Source: CAYFTL01 sp964346145 (GTDB lineage Bacteria > Bacillota > Clostridia > Christensenellales > Aristaeellaceae). From it: DNA of 64,000 nt. The stretch lies in contig CAYFTL010000006.1 in NCBI GenBank assembly GCA_964346145.1, forward strand, positions 10,768 to 74,767, given 5' to 3'. The position numbers and the translations under genes are program-made. Positions 36,163 through 45,222 of this stretch are shown here, in pieces; positions within the stretch are counted from its first letter, which is position 1; every line of letters begins with the position of its first letter. Below the pieces are notes generated by a model. That model saw only the letters and a program-made list of their open reading frames with translations. It did no database searches and had not been told where the DNA came from.

Positions 36163-36666
36163 ATGAAAAAAACGATACTTCTGTTGTGTGTACTCTGCAT
36201 AATCGTTTCCCTTGCCTGTACCGTATTGGCCGAAGCCGCGCAAGACAATCTCCTCATCAATGTAGACGAATGCGAATATAAGGTCATCAGCTTCGCTCCT
36301 TTAACGGCCGAACCCGATGAGCCGAAAGAAGGGACTACTCAGTTTGAATTGATCGTAGAAGTTACAAAAGACCCCCAGACGCCAATCACTTACCACCCAA
36401 ACCTTGTATACACAGATGGACAAACCGATCACGAAATCGGGGTTAGTGTTCGCATATTTGACATTGGCGCAAAATTGTCAAAGGAGTTTGATCCCCTGAA
36501 CTTGTACCAAATTGAAGATAGTTCTGTTACCAAAGGTGGGAAAATTGAATATGTATTCGACATGCCTGCCGAAGCCGAACCCAAGCAAATCATTTTCTAC
36601 GACAAAAATCAGACACAGGCTGTAGCAATCAACGCAAATGATTTGCCTAGCCTTTCTGAAAAATAA
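36163..36666 (+). CDS. Small secreted protein of unknown function
   Basis: A 167-residue protein with a signal peptide (about 1-24, cut likely after VLAEA or at LAEA-A) and no lipobox cysteine. The mature part is acidic with alternating hydrophobic strands, suggesting an immunoglobulin-like beta-sandwich of the DUF4352 kind, but I cannot assign it. I choose the ATG giving MKKTILLL, behind AAAGGTAG; a GTG three codons earlier is too close to that site. Confidence 0.65.
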   Translation: MKKTILLLCVLCIIVSLACTVLAEAAQDNLLINVDECEYKVISFAPLTAEPDEPKEGTTQFELIVEVTKDPQTPITYHPNLVYTDGQTDHEIGVSVRIFDIGAKLSKEFDPLNLYQIEDSSVTKGGKIEYVFDMPAEAEPKQIIFYDKNQTQAVAINANDLPSLSEK

Positions 36667-36753
36667 TAAGATTTGCCTTATGGATTAATTTACTCGTACT
36701 ATGATGTGCCATCAATAACTACACAAAACCATATGGTAGAACAATGCTTAAGA

Positions 36754-36806
36754 AAAAAAGAGCCGCCTGCTTGGGCATACAGTGCTTACACAGGCTGCTC
36801 TTTTTC
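36754..36806. terminator. Bidirectional terminator hairpin
   Basis: AAAAAGAGC-GCCTG and its near-complement CAGGC-GCTCTTTTT form a long stem with one internal mismatch between the converging secreted-protein and flavodoxin-like genes. It is flanked by A-rich and T-rich tracts. Confidence 0.7.
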
Positions 36807-36827
36807 GTTTACCAAGATTAGACTTTT

Positions 36828-37268
36828 CTACTTTGATTTATCTTCGCCAAACACTTCTTTGACACAAGAAGCAGCAAATTTATGGGCCGCTTGAATGTCC
36901 TGATCGCCCGGATGGCTGCCGCCACCGAAAAGGCCACCCTTGCCAGTGGTAATGAAGCGTTCAGCCAACACATTTACGCCATGGGAGGACAGTTCGCTGG
37001 CAATGCTGTCCAAAACGCTGCCATCTTTTTGGGGGTTGCAGCAAAACAGAGCCACGTTTTCCACGCGCTTGGGGTCCATTGTCTGGATAAACGCCGCGGT
37101 AACCTTGTCTACCTTTTTGCCTTCACAGCCCAAGAACATCAATTTGATTCCTTCAGGCATATATGCCGGAGGCAACGCTTCCTTCACGATCAACAATTCG
37201 CGGGCGATGGCTTCGGCCACCAATTCAGCCGAACCCTTTGGGCTGACGTAATGTACTCTTGCTTTCAT
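36828..37268 (-). CDS. Flavodoxin-like protein
   Basis: A 146-residue protein of the flavodoxin fold: an N-terminal strand and phosphate-binding loop (VHYVSPKGSAE), alternating strands and helices, and a GGGSHPGDQDIQ loop near the C-terminus. The loop sequence departs from classical flavodoxins (T-x-T-G-x-T), so binding of FMN is likely but not certain. A clear AGAGGAG precedes the ATG. Confidence 0.7.
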   Translation of the reverse strand: MKARVHYVSPKGSAELVAEAIARELLIVKEALPPAYMPEGIKLMFLGCEGKKVDKVTAAFIQTMDPKRVENVALFCCNPQKDGSVLDSIASELSSHGVNVLAERFITTGKGGLFGGGSHPGDQDIQAAHKFAASCVKEVFGEDKSK

Positions 37269-37342
37269 AAATCTTTCTCCTCTTTCCGCTAATGCATAAT
37301 ATTTTTATGATAGCATATTGGCTTAAAATAGCAATGCTCACG

Positions 37343-37364
37343 GACACAAATTCATTTTTGTGTC
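37343..37364. promoter_or_regulatory. Inverted repeat in a divergent intergenic region
   Basis: GACACAAA and TTTGTGTC are perfect 8-bp arms with a 6-nt spacer. They lie about 75 nt from the flavodoxin-like start and 170 nt from the isomerase start, so they might serve either gene. No protein is known to bind here. Confidence 0.35.
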
Positions 37365-37537
37365 ACATTTGTTTTTTACAAACGCCAAACTTTCGTTCAA
37401 AGCAGGATTCCCGCATCATGATCTAGAATGAACTAAACTAAGCGAAGTAGCGGGTGCGCAATCAAAACGGTTGGTTTTGCCCGCAAGCTTTCAGTATTCA
37501 TGAAACAAATCATACGCATTCAGGGGGAAGAAAAAAA

Positions 37538-38410
37538 ATGAAACAGATCAACATAGGCACCTGCATTCCCGGACCATATTTTACAAAATGGGTCCCCGCG
37601 CTCTTGGACAAAGGTTTTGAGTGTTTTTCGATCAACTTTCATATGGAGTTTTACGGGGTAGACTTGGATGAACTGGCGCAACAAAGCAAACAGTTGCTGG
37701 CCGGTACCGGAATCAAGCTGGCCTCCTTCGGTTACTACTGCAACGCTCTCCAGTTTGAAGAGCACAAGAAAAACCTAGAAAAATGCATTGATATGGCCGA
37801 AGCTTATGATACCAAGGTAATTAGCACTTTTGCCGGCGCGCTAGAGGGCGAAACAGTGGAAGGATCGATGAAAAAGTTTGGCGAAGTATTTGGCGAGCTT
37901 GCAAAGCGCGCCGAGGATAAAGGGGTGCGCCTAGCCATTGAGAACTGCCCGATGGACGGCACATGGAACAAGCCCACCTGCAACATCGGCTTCAACCCCC
38001 GCGCCTGGGAAATGATGTTTAACGAAGTGAACAGCGACGCCATCGGCCTGGAGTGGGAACCCGCCCACCAAATGGGGCAACTAATTGATCCCATCGCCAA
38101 CTTGCGCAAATGGGCGCTCAAAGTGTTCCATTTGCATGGAAAAGACGCCAACGTTAAGCATGACCTGATCGCGGCGGAGGGCATTATCGGCCAAAACGCA
38201 GCGGTAGACATGCGCTTCCCTGGATTTGGCGATACCGACTGGCGCAAAATTTTCACCATTTTAGCTCAGGCCGGTTACGAGGGCGATTTGAGCATAGAAG
38301 GCTACCACGACGCGCTGTATTCCCAGGAATGGGAAACAACGGGACAGTTGCACGCGCTGAATTATCTCAAGTGGTGCCGCGGCAACGAATTCGTAGCAAA
38401 CCCTTGGTAA
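37538..38410 (+). CDS. Sugar phosphate isomerase/epimerase
   Basis: A 290-residue xylose-isomerase-like TIM barrel. Probable metal ligands are Glu in LAIENCPMDG, Glu in GLEWEPAH, His in FHLHGKD and Glu in SIEGYHD. I start at the ATG giving MKQINIGT, behind GGGGGAAG; a longer frame has no ribosome-binding site. A HAD phosphatase follows after 26 nt and may act on the product. The specific sugar is unknown. Confidence 0.85.
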   Translation: MKQINIGTCIPGPYFTKWVPALLDKGFECFSINFHMEFYGVDLDELAQQSKQLLAGTGIKLASFGYYCNALQFEEHKKNLEKCIDMAEAYDTKVISTFAGALEGETVEGSMKKFGEVFGELAKRAEDKGVRLAIENCPMDGTWNKPTCNIGFNPRAWEMMFNEVNSDAIGLEWEPAHQMGQLIDPIANLRKWALKVFHLHGKDANVKHDLIAAEGIIGQNAAVDMRFPGFGDTDWRKIFTILAQAGYEGDLSIEGYHDALYSQEWETTGQLHALNYLKWCRGNEFVANPW

Positions 38411-38436
38411 AAATATAAAGTTAAGGTAGGAAAGCA

Positions 38437-39096
38437 ATGATTAAGGCCATCGTGTTTGATATGGACGGGTTGATGTTGGATACCGAGTCGCTGTACATAA
38501 AGGCAATGGACATCGTAGGGCAGGAGATGGGCGTCGGCTTAGCCGGCTACATCAGCGTTAAAACAATGGGCATGACCCGAGCAGGCGCGCTGCCTTTTAT
38601 GCAGGCCGAATTTGGGATGGATTTTGATGCCAATTTCTTTTGGGATAGAGCTACCGACCTGGTAGCCCAGATGATCGAGCACGACGGGGTCGCCACAATG
38701 CCCGGGCTCCACGAGCTTCTTGAGTACACCGCAAAGGCCAAATTGCCCACCGCAGTGGCTTCTTCCAGCAAACGCAAAACCGTTTTAACTCGTCTGGAAA
38801 TCGCCGGAGTGCTAAAGGCCTTTCAGGTGATCGTCGCCGGCGATGAGGTCTCTCATTCCAAACCCGATCCTGAAATCTATCAAACAGCATGCCGCCGGCT
38901 GGGTTTTACACCCCAAGAGTGCATGGCACTCGAAGATTCGCGCAACGGCATTTGGTCGGCACACAGCGCGGGCTGCAAAACCATTATGATCCCCGATCTG
39001 TGGCAGCCCGACGATGAAACCGAGGCGATACTCTACCGAAAGCTGGATCGATTGGACCAGGTCATTGAGCTACTACAAGGACAAAGCGCTATATAA
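38437..39096 (+). CDS. HAD-family phosphatase/phosphoglucomutase-like protein
   Basis: A 219-residue haloacid dehalogenase protein, closest to the beta-phosphoglucomutase subfamily. DMDGLMLDTE gives the nucleophile Asp and general acid-base Asp; ASSSKRK, SKPDP and LEDSRNG supply the other loops. A helical cap of the C1 type follows the first motif. It forms an operon with the isomerase. Confidence 0.88.
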   Translation: MIKAIVFDMDGLMLDTESLYIKAMDIVGQEMGVGLAGYISVKTMGMTRAGALPFMQAEFGMDFDANFFWDRATDLVAQMIEHDGVATMPGLHELLEYTAKAKLPTAVASSSKRKTVLTRLEIAGVLKAFQVIVAGDEVSHSKPDPEIYQTACRRLGFTPQECMALEDSRNGIWSAHSAGCKTIMIPDLWQPDDETEAILYRKLDRLDQVIELLQGQSAI

Positions 39097-39118
39097 ACAA
39101 GCAAAATTACACAAAAAA

Positions 39119-39152
39119 ACAGGGCGCCGTTTCAAATGAGATGGCACCCTGT
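39119..39152 (-). terminator. Intrinsic terminator of the YARHG gene
   Basis: On the minus strand ACAGGGTGCC pairs with GGCGCCCTGT (one G-U wobble) around a 14-nt loop and is followed by TTTTTTTG. It also faces the end of the HAD gene. Confidence 0.8.
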
Positions 39153-39171
39153 TCTTTTGCATTCGTATTGT

Positions 39172-41037
39172 CTATTCGCCCTGCTGTTCCAGCTGTTTGA
39201 TCATCTTTATGTTATACAATTCAATTTCGCTAAAATCGTTTTCCGAGAATCCGCCGGCATGATACCAAGATTTTGAAGCAAAATATTCTGCATATTTGAC
39301 ATTTTGAAATTTGTAACCGTGGCGCGCATAAATTTCATTGCGCGCATAAGGCCACAGTTCAGGATCCAATTGACGGATGCGTTCCTCCGTCAGCTTTACT
39401 TTGGAGGATTCAGGAAACAGATAATCTTCCTCATACTCCGCTTCGGCATGCCGCTCCTCAGCCTCCCTGATCAGCGCAATGTTGCGCTGTTCAACCGTGC
39501 TTAAGCTAGACGCCGAAAAACCGCCCGGTTTGTACCAGCTTTTTTGTCGAAAATAGCGGGTGTATTTGGCTTTTTTAAACTCATAGCCGTGGCGCGCATA
39601 AATTTCGTTGCGCGCAAAGGGCAAAAGGCTTGCATCGATCTCGTCGATTTGATCCTGAGTCAAAATTTCTTTAGAAGAGCTAGGGAATATAAAATCATCC
39701 TTTTGCGCAGAAGGCTCCCCTTGTCGCTCTTTTTCCAACTTACGAATTAAGTTCATGTTATACCATTCAATAGAATTTAAGCCGACTTTTGAGAACCCAC
39801 CCGGCGCATACCAATCTTTTTGAGCAAAATAATCGGCATACTGGGCGTTGGTGAATTCATAACCATGGCGCGCATAAATTTCGTTGCGCCCAAAAGCCCA
39901 CAAGTCGGGATCAACCGATTCGACTTCCTCTCTGGTCAAGCGGCGGCTGTTGGAAGCGGGAAATATATAATCGTTTGCGATCGTTGCAGTAGCGTAGGTG
40001 TCAGAGACGTTCTCGTTCAGCACTCCCTGCCACAACAACTCCGGTCCGCTTCTATCCAAGGGCACCCTAGTGAGTTTGCCCAGCTCGGGTTCAAAAACCA
40101 ACAAGGCATCGGCTGAAATCGCCACGCTGCTATAGCGTGTGGGCACCATCAGCTGGACCACTTCTTCGCCAGAAAGATTGCCGCGGCTAATGTTTCCCGC
40201 CGTATACACCACGAGTCCACTGTCGGTGGGGAAATAATCCCAGGCGTATTCTATATTTAAGGGGGTAAGACCTTGCCCGTCTAATTTGCTACGATATAAC
40301 CTCCCTTGACTCCAGCCTCCGTCGCCCTCTTCGTTGGGCGCGACATACTCATCGTCAAAATTCTGAAAGTACATATATCCCGCATTGATCTTTAACCCGG
40401 CCAGTTGAAGATCCAAAATCAAAATAGATTTTCCGGTTGATAAGTTCAGTTCGTACAATGCGCCCGGGGCAATTTCTCCCTCGCGTTGCATGTAAGATAC
40501 TCGGCCATCTTCGGGCGTAGCGATGAAAAATAAGCGGTCTTCATAAAATGTGAATTCGTTCATTTCTATATCGCTAAGAACCTGGGTTGCTCCGGTCGCC
40601 GGATCGATTTTGTTGAGCCTCCTGTCGATCAGGGCGTAGAGATTCCCCGCGTATTCGCGCAAATTTCCTTCGCCAGACAGTTTTTCCTTCGAAAATACCA
40701 AGCGCTCTTCCCCTGCTTCATAGCCCACCAGTTCGACGGTATCTCCACCGGAGCCCAACGAAAAACAGTAGCAAGTTTGCCCGATCACAGCCAGCTGATC
40801 CATACTCAAGCTTTGCTGCAACATTTGGGGATCCCCATCCGAACCGTCCCAATGGTATAAGGTACTAAATTCCTCATCATAAACCACAAAGTAAACATCG
40901 GAGTCCACCTCCACAGCAAAGCCCTGATTCTGTCCAAAAACGGGCGCGGTTAACAACAGCCCGAGGCCAAACACAAGCGCTAAGGCAAGCCCTCTGACGA
41001 TTTTTTGATTATGATTTTGATACCTACGATTGTACAC
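39172..41037 (-). CDS. Secreted protein with DUF5050-like propeller and three YARHG domains
   Basis: A 621-residue exported protein. A signal anchor or signal peptide covers about 10-36, with no lipobox cysteine. Residues 40-350 form repeated beta-blades resembling a propeller of the DUF5050/TolB kind. Three YARHG domains follow, at about 360-444, 445-535 and 536-621, each with RNEIYARHGY, a K-x-WY motif and a closing NI/NM-x-LI helix. The underlying DNA of the three repeats is also similar. YARHG domains are mostly extracellular and of unknown function. The start is GTG behind GGGAGG. Confidence 0.88.
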   Translation of the reverse strand: MYNRRYQNHNQKIVRGLALALVFGLGLLLTAPVFGQNQGFAVEVDSDVYFVVYDEEFSTLYHWDGSDGDPQMLQQSLSMDQLAVIGQTCYCFSLGSGGDTVELVGYEAGEERLVFSKEKLSGEGNLREYAGNLYALIDRRLNKIDPATGATQVLSDIEMNEFTFYEDRLFFIATPEDGRVSYMQREGEIAPGALYELNLSTGKSILILDLQLAGLKINAGYMYFQNFDDEYVAPNEEGDGGWSQGRLYRSKLDGQGLTPLNIEYAWDYFPTDSGLVVYTAGNISRGNLSGEEVVQLMVPTRYSSVAISADALLVFEPELGKLTRVPLDRSGPELLWQGVLNENVSDTYATATIANDYIFPASNSRRLTREEVESVDPDLWAFGRNEIYARHGYEFTNAQYADYFAQKDWYAPGGFSKVGLNSIEWYNMNLIRKLEKERQGEPSAQKDDFIFPSSSKEILTQDQIDEIDASLLPFARNEIYARHGYEFKKAKYTRYFRQKSWYKPGGFSASSLSTVEQRNIALIREAEERHAEAEYEEDYLFPESSKVKLTEERIRQLDPELWPYARNEIYARHGYKFQNVKYAEYFASKSWYHAGGFSENDFSEIELYNIKMIKQLEQQGE

Positions 41038-41437
41038 GCAAATCCTCCCAAAGTATCTTTCTACATTTCTATTGTTACACGTAATTTTGACGGGAGCCTG
41101 GACAAAAAGTTGCCTGAGTTATAACCCATATCCAACACAAAAGCATCAGGGGCATAATCCACCTGTTTTCATATCGCCAAAATTCCACGATCAATATTGT
41201 TGGATAAGAAACTATCGGGATACGTCAAAAATTTTAGCATCCTTATCTGTGCTTATTTCAAGCGTTTTATATCCTTGAGCGCCTGCAGCCTGCAGCCTGC
41301 AAATTGCGCCTGCCGAGCATATGCACTCATAGCCTTAGATTACACTGTAACACATCGTTGGTTCTCGCGAAACCTTTGAAACAAAATTCGTCAATTATGA
41401 AATAAATCATTGGCTTTTTTCATAAGAATTCGACATA
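41038..41437. other. Non-coding interval
   Basis: No supported gene. The only marked pattern is a short tandem run of GCCTGCA at about 41280-41300. The minus-strand promoter of the YARHG gene presumably lies near its left end. Confidence 0.5.
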
Positions 41438-41475
41438 AAAGCAGCGCCCCGTTTTAAGGCGGGGCGCTGCTTTTA
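41438..41475 (-). terminator. Intrinsic terminator of oppA
   Basis: AAAAGCAGCGCCCCG and its exact complement form a 15-bp stem with an 8-nt loop, immediately downstream of the binding-protein stop codon. T-rich sequence follows on the minus strand. Confidence 0.88.
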
Positions 41476-41482
41476 TGGAAAA

Positions 41483-43096
41483 CTATTGTTCAATGCTAAC
41501 GTATTCAAAGTTGGGATGGCCGACATAGTTTCGGGTAAAGCCTTTTACCCTGGGGCTGATCAAAGTCTCTGCCACGTAGCTGTAAACCGGAATCACCGGG
41601 CACTCATCGGAAAGAATTTGTTCAGCCTCTTCGAACACGGCTTCGCGTTCTGCGCCGGTAACGCCGGCGCGCGCCTGTTTCATCAGTTCGTCGAACCGTT
41701 CATTGCCCCAGCGGGTGTTGCGATCGGTGGTGCCGCTTTCAAAGTTGTACAAGAGGCTGCTGGGATCCAAATAGTCGCCCGTATAGCCCATGTACGCAAT
41801 TTCAAAATCGCCGACGTGGCGCGGGCTGCTTCCATCTGCCCAATACACGCCATCTTCCACAGTCACAATTTCCACTTCAACGCCCAAGTTTTGTTTCCAC
41901 ATTTGTGCCATAGCTTGGGCGGTTTTCACCAATCCCGCGTCCGGCGTTTGCACCATGCGGATGTGGGGCAAGCCTTCTCCGTTGGGATATCCGGCATCGG
42001 CCAGCAGCTGCTTGGCTTCGTCGATGTTCTCTTGAATGGTATCGCCGTGCACTTCGCGCCAACTCTTAGTTTCGTCCACCAAATCAGGAAAGGCATGGGG
42101 AATATATCCGCGCAGGGAGGGCATATCATCTTGCATTACTGCGCTGATGAGCACATCGCGATCCAGTGCCATGGTAAAGGCTTTGCGCACGCGCGCATCG
42201 CTGAAGGCTTCGCTTTGTGTGTTAAACTCATAGTAACGATAGCCGATTCTGTCGGTAATCAACAGCTGTTCCGTGTCCGCAAACTTGGACTTCGCATCCA
42301 CGTTTACAGAGGTCGCCACGTCCACTTCGCCGTTCTCAAAGGCAATCAGCACGGTTTCAGGCGCATCCAAGAACACGTATTCCAACACGTCCAGTTTAAC
42401 TTCATCGGCATTATAGTAGTTGGGATTTTTTACAAAAATATATTTTTCATCGGGCTTCATTTCTGAAACCATGAAGGGTCCATTGCATACATAGGTTTCC
42501 GGGCTGCTTTGCCAGGCGTCACCATTGGCTTCTACCGTGGCTTTTTGAACCGGCATGAAGGCCGTGGTTGCAGTCATCGAGATAAAATACGGTGCAGGGG
42601 CCACCAGGGTAACCTCCAGCGTAGTGTCGTCCAGCGCTTTAACGCCCAAGTCGTCCAGCGTAGCGGTTCCGTCCACAAAGCGCTCGTAGCCATTTTTGAT
42701 TACGCCATACAAGGTGTATGCGGTTTCCGAAGCGAATTCGGGATTGAGCACCCGTTTCCAGGAATATTCAAAGTCGTGGGCGGTCAGCGGCGAACCGTCA
42801 GACCATTTCAAATCTTTGCGCAATGTGAAGGTATATACCAGTCCATCTTCAGAAACAGTATGGCTTTCGGCCAACGCGGGAACCAAAGTGCCATCCTCCG
42901 CAAACTTATACAAGCCGCGGAACAGGCTTTGCAGCGCATAGGAACCGGTGGAGTAGTCGTTCATCGTCGGGTCCATGCTGTCGGGCTCTCCGCCCATTTG
43001 AAACACCAGCTTGTTCTCGCTTTCAGCGCCGGCCATCATGGGCAAACCCATAGCCAGAATGAGAATAGCCATCAAAATTGCCAACATTCTTTTCAT
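41483..43096 (-). CDS. oppA: Oligopeptide/dipeptide ABC transporter substrate-binding protein
   Basis: A 537-residue SBP_bac_5 (OppA/DppA) protein that captures peptides outside the cell for the OppBCDF permease. A signal peptide (about 1-24, ending near MAGA-ES) opens it, but no lipobox cysteine is present, so how it is retained at the surface is unclear. The mature part begins with QMGGEPDSMDPTMND, a typical start. It is divergent from oppBCDF and has its own promoter. GGGAG lies 11 nt before the ATG. Confidence 0.93.
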   Translation of the reverse strand: MKRMLAILMAILILAMGLPMMAGAESENKLVFQMGGEPDSMDPTMNDYSTGSYALQSLFRGLYKFAEDGTLVPALAESHTVSEDGLVYTFTLRKDLKWSDGSPLTAHDFEYSWKRVLNPEFASETAYTLYGVIKNGYERFVDGTATLDDLGVKALDDTTLEVTLVAPAPYFISMTATTAFMPVQKATVEANGDAWQSSPETYVCNGPFMVSEMKPDEKYIFVKNPNYYNADEVKLDVLEYVFLDAPETVLIAFENGEVDVATSVNVDAKSKFADTEQLLITDRIGYRYYEFNTQSEAFSDARVRKAFTMALDRDVLISAVMQDDMPSLRGYIPHAFPDLVDETKSWREVHGDTIQENIDEAKQLLADAGYPNGEGLPHIRMVQTPDAGLVKTAQAMAQMWKQNLGVEVEIVTVEDGVYWADGSSPRHVGDFEIAYMGYTGDYLDPSSLLYNFESGTTDRNTRWGNERFDELMKQARAGVTGAEREAVFEEAEQILSDECPVIPVYSYVAETLISPRVKGFTRNYVGHPNFEYVSIEQ

Positions 43097-43175
43097 CCAG
43101 TTTCAATCTCCCTTCAAGACAAATACTTCTTTACAAAACACTAAACACAAGAATAAATGAAATGTATTATGCTAT

Positions 43176-43204
43176 ACAATAGCAAAATACAGCTTATCTG
43201 TCAA
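43176..43204 (-). promoter_or_regulatory. Promoter of oppA
   Basis: Read on the minus strand: TTGACA, 17-nt spacer, TATTGT. It lies about 80 nt upstream of the oppA start. A small inverted repeat GCTAT-ACA-ATAGC overlaps the -10 box. Confidence 0.75.
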
Positions 43205-43287
43205 CACAAACCTTACATTCTGCCATCAATTTGCAAGATTGAATTTTAAATTCTGCATTTTTGAACGTTAAAGAATCTCTTTGTCTA

Positions 43288-43316
43288 TTGCGATGCATGG
43301 GTTAAATTGTTATAAT
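43288..43316 (+). promoter_or_regulatory. Promoter of oppBCDF
   Basis: TTGCGA (43288-43293), 17-nt spacer, TATAAT (43311-43316), about 38 nt ahead of the oppB start. It diverges from the oppA promoter. Confidence 0.68.
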
Positions 43317-43353
43317 ACCCACATTGCACTTATGCAAATCAGGAGGGTGTTTC

Positions 43354-44277
43354 GTGGCACGTTATATTACAAAGCGCATATTTTCCGGGATTATCACCGT
43401 TTGGATACTGATCACCGTGACGTTTTTTTTGATGCATTCTATTCCAGGCAGCCCTTTCGTAAAGGGTGAGCAGAAAATGCCACCTGAGATTTTGCAGCGC
43501 CTAGAAGAAAAATATGGCATGGATAAGCCGTTGCACATGCAATACTTTACCTATTTAAAAAATATATTGCGCGGCGATTTTGGTATTTCCTTTAAAAAGG
43601 CAAACACCTCGGTCAACGATTTGGTTATACGCGGCTTTCCCGTATCTGCAAGGGTAGGAGCGGTTGCGGTCATCGTGTCGGTGATTGTTGGAATTGGCCT
43701 GGGCATTGTATCGGCCATACGGCGGGGCAGTTTTTTTGACGGCGCCTCCATGGCCTTTGCCACCATCGGCATTTCGGTTCCCACTTTTGTAACATCGGTG
43801 CTGCTCTTATACTTGTTTGCCGGCGTTTTACGCTGGCTGCCCGCATACGGTTTAACCAGCTGGCAACACTATATTTTACCAGTTACTTGTCTGTCCTTTA
43901 GCCCCATCGCCTATATCGCCCGCATGACCCGTTCCTCAATGCTGGAAGTGATGCAACAGGATTACATCCGCACCGCACGGGCTAAGGGGGTTCGCGAATT
44001 CCTTGTTGTACTAAAGCACGGCCTGCGCAACGCCATCTTGCCAGTGGTCACCTACCTGGGCACGTTGATCGCATCGCTCCTGACCGGTACATTTGTCGTG
44101 GAGCGGCTGTACTCCATCCCGGGCCTCGGCAAATACTTTGTAGACAGCGTGGGCGCGCGGGACTACAATATCATCTTGGGACTTACCGTATTTTTGGGCA
44201 TCTTTGTGGTCATTTGTAATATTGTTGTGGATATTATGTACGGTATCATTGACCCCCGCGTCAAGATAGACGAATAG
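43354..44277 (+). CDS. oppB: Oligopeptide ABC transporter permease OppB
   Basis: A 307-residue inner-membrane permease with six helices. MARYITKRIFSGI is the typical beginning and the EAA loop (ARAKGVREFLVVLKHGLRNAILP) contacts the ATPases. The GTG start is 7 nt after AGGAGGG. It is first in oppBCDF. Such operons also serve dipeptides or nickel; the adjacent binding protein suggests peptides. Confidence 0.93.
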   Translation: MARYITKRIFSGIITVWILITVTFFLMHSIPGSPFVKGEQKMPPEILQRLEEKYGMDKPLHMQYFTYLKNILRGDFGISFKKANTSVNDLVIRGFPVSARVGAVAVIVSVIVGIGLGIVSAIRRGSFFDGASMAFATIGISVPTFVTSVLLLYLFAGVLRWLPAYGLTSWQHYILPVTCLSFSPIAYIARMTRSSMLEVMQQDYIRTARAKGVREFLVVLKHGLRNAILPVVTYLGTLIASLLTGTFVVERLYSIPGLGKYFVDSVGARDYNIILGLTVFLGIFVVICNIVVDIMYGIIDPRVKIDE

Positions 44278-44294
44278 GAAGGAGGCGCACAATC

Positions 44295-45203
44295 ATGATT
44301 GAAAACCCATATGAGCTGCTTGGCACTGCCCAGCGGGAAAGCGAACAGTTCTCGCGCCCTTCCGTGTCCTACTGGCAGGATGCCTGGCGTAGACTTACCA
44401 AGGATAAGTTGGCCGTATTCGGCATGATCTTCTTACTAATTATTACTCTGCTGGCCATCTTTGGACCTCTATTTTCCCCTTACGAATACGACGCTTCGGA
44501 TTTTGCAGCCATCAGCCAGCGGCCTAGCAAAGAACATATCTTCGGAACCGACGCGTTGGGACGCGACCTGTTTGTGCGCATCATGTATGGTGCGCGCATC
44601 AGCCTGTCCATCGGGGTGGTTGCCGCTGCCGTTAATATGGTTATCGGGGTCATCTACGGCGGAATCGCCGGTTTCGCCGGTGGCCGCGTGGACAATGTTA
44701 TGATGCGTTTTGTGGACCTACTCATCGCAGTTCCCTCCCTTTTGTACACAATCCTTTTGATGATGTACATGGGTGCCAGCGTTAAAACCATTTTGATCGC
44801 CCAATGCATTTCCTCCTGGGTAGGAACCGCCAGGGTTACCCGTTCCCAGGTTGTATCCCTTAAAAACCAGGAGTACATACTGGCTGCCGAGCTCGCGGGC
44901 ACCAGCAGCTGGAACATATTGCTCAAACACTTGCTGCCCAACAGCCTGGGTCCGATCATCGTTTCGGTCACCTTTTTGATTCCCAGCGCTATCTTCTCCG
45001 AAGCCTTTTTGAGTTTCCTGGGCATCGGCATTCAAAAACCCATGGCCAGCTGGGGATCTTTGGCCAACGATGCCATAGAAACCCTGATGACTCACCCTTA
45101 TCAAATGTTGTTCCCGGTAGCCGCCATCAGCCTAACCATGTTTTCACTTAACTTTATCGGCGACGGATTGCGCGATGCGCTGGATCCGCGGCTTAAAAAA
45201 TAA
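44295..45203 (+). CDS. oppC: Oligopeptide ABC transporter permease OppC
   Basis: A 302-residue permease with an N-terminal OppC region containing SYWQDAWRRLTKDKLAVFG and then six helices. The EAA motif (AAELAGTSSWNILLKHLLPNSLGP) is intact. GAAGGAGG precedes the ATG, 17 nt after oppB. It should pair with OppB in the membrane. Confidence 0.94.
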   Translation: MIENPYELLGTAQRESEQFSRPSVSYWQDAWRRLTKDKLAVFGMIFLLIITLLAIFGPLFSPYEYDASDFAAISQRPSKEHIFGTDALGRDLFVRIMYGARISLSIGVVAAAVNMVIGVIYGGIAGFAGGRVDNVMMRFVDLLIAVPSLLYTILLMMYMGASVKTILIAQCISSWVGTARVTRSQVVSLKNQEYILAAELAGTSSWNILLKHLLPNSLGPIIVSVTFLIPSAIFSEAFLSFLGIGIQKPMASWGSLANDAIETLMTHPYQMLFPVAAISLTMFSLNFIGDGLRDALDPRLKK

Positions 45204-45222
45204 CACCTGCGGAGGATGACCA

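Noticed and set aside
39300..39900. Repeated 30-nt motifs that could be mistaken for a CRISPR or direct-repeat array
   Set aside because: They are the coding repeats of the three YARHG domains, spaced about 270 nt apart, not short spacers.
41280..41300. Tandem GCCTGCA units
   Set aside because: Only about three short copies, with no flanking structure or gene; too little to call a repeat element.
41486..42466. A 326-codon plus frame opposite oppA
   Set aside because: Antisense shadow of a typical binding-protein gene; no start signal or recognisable domain.
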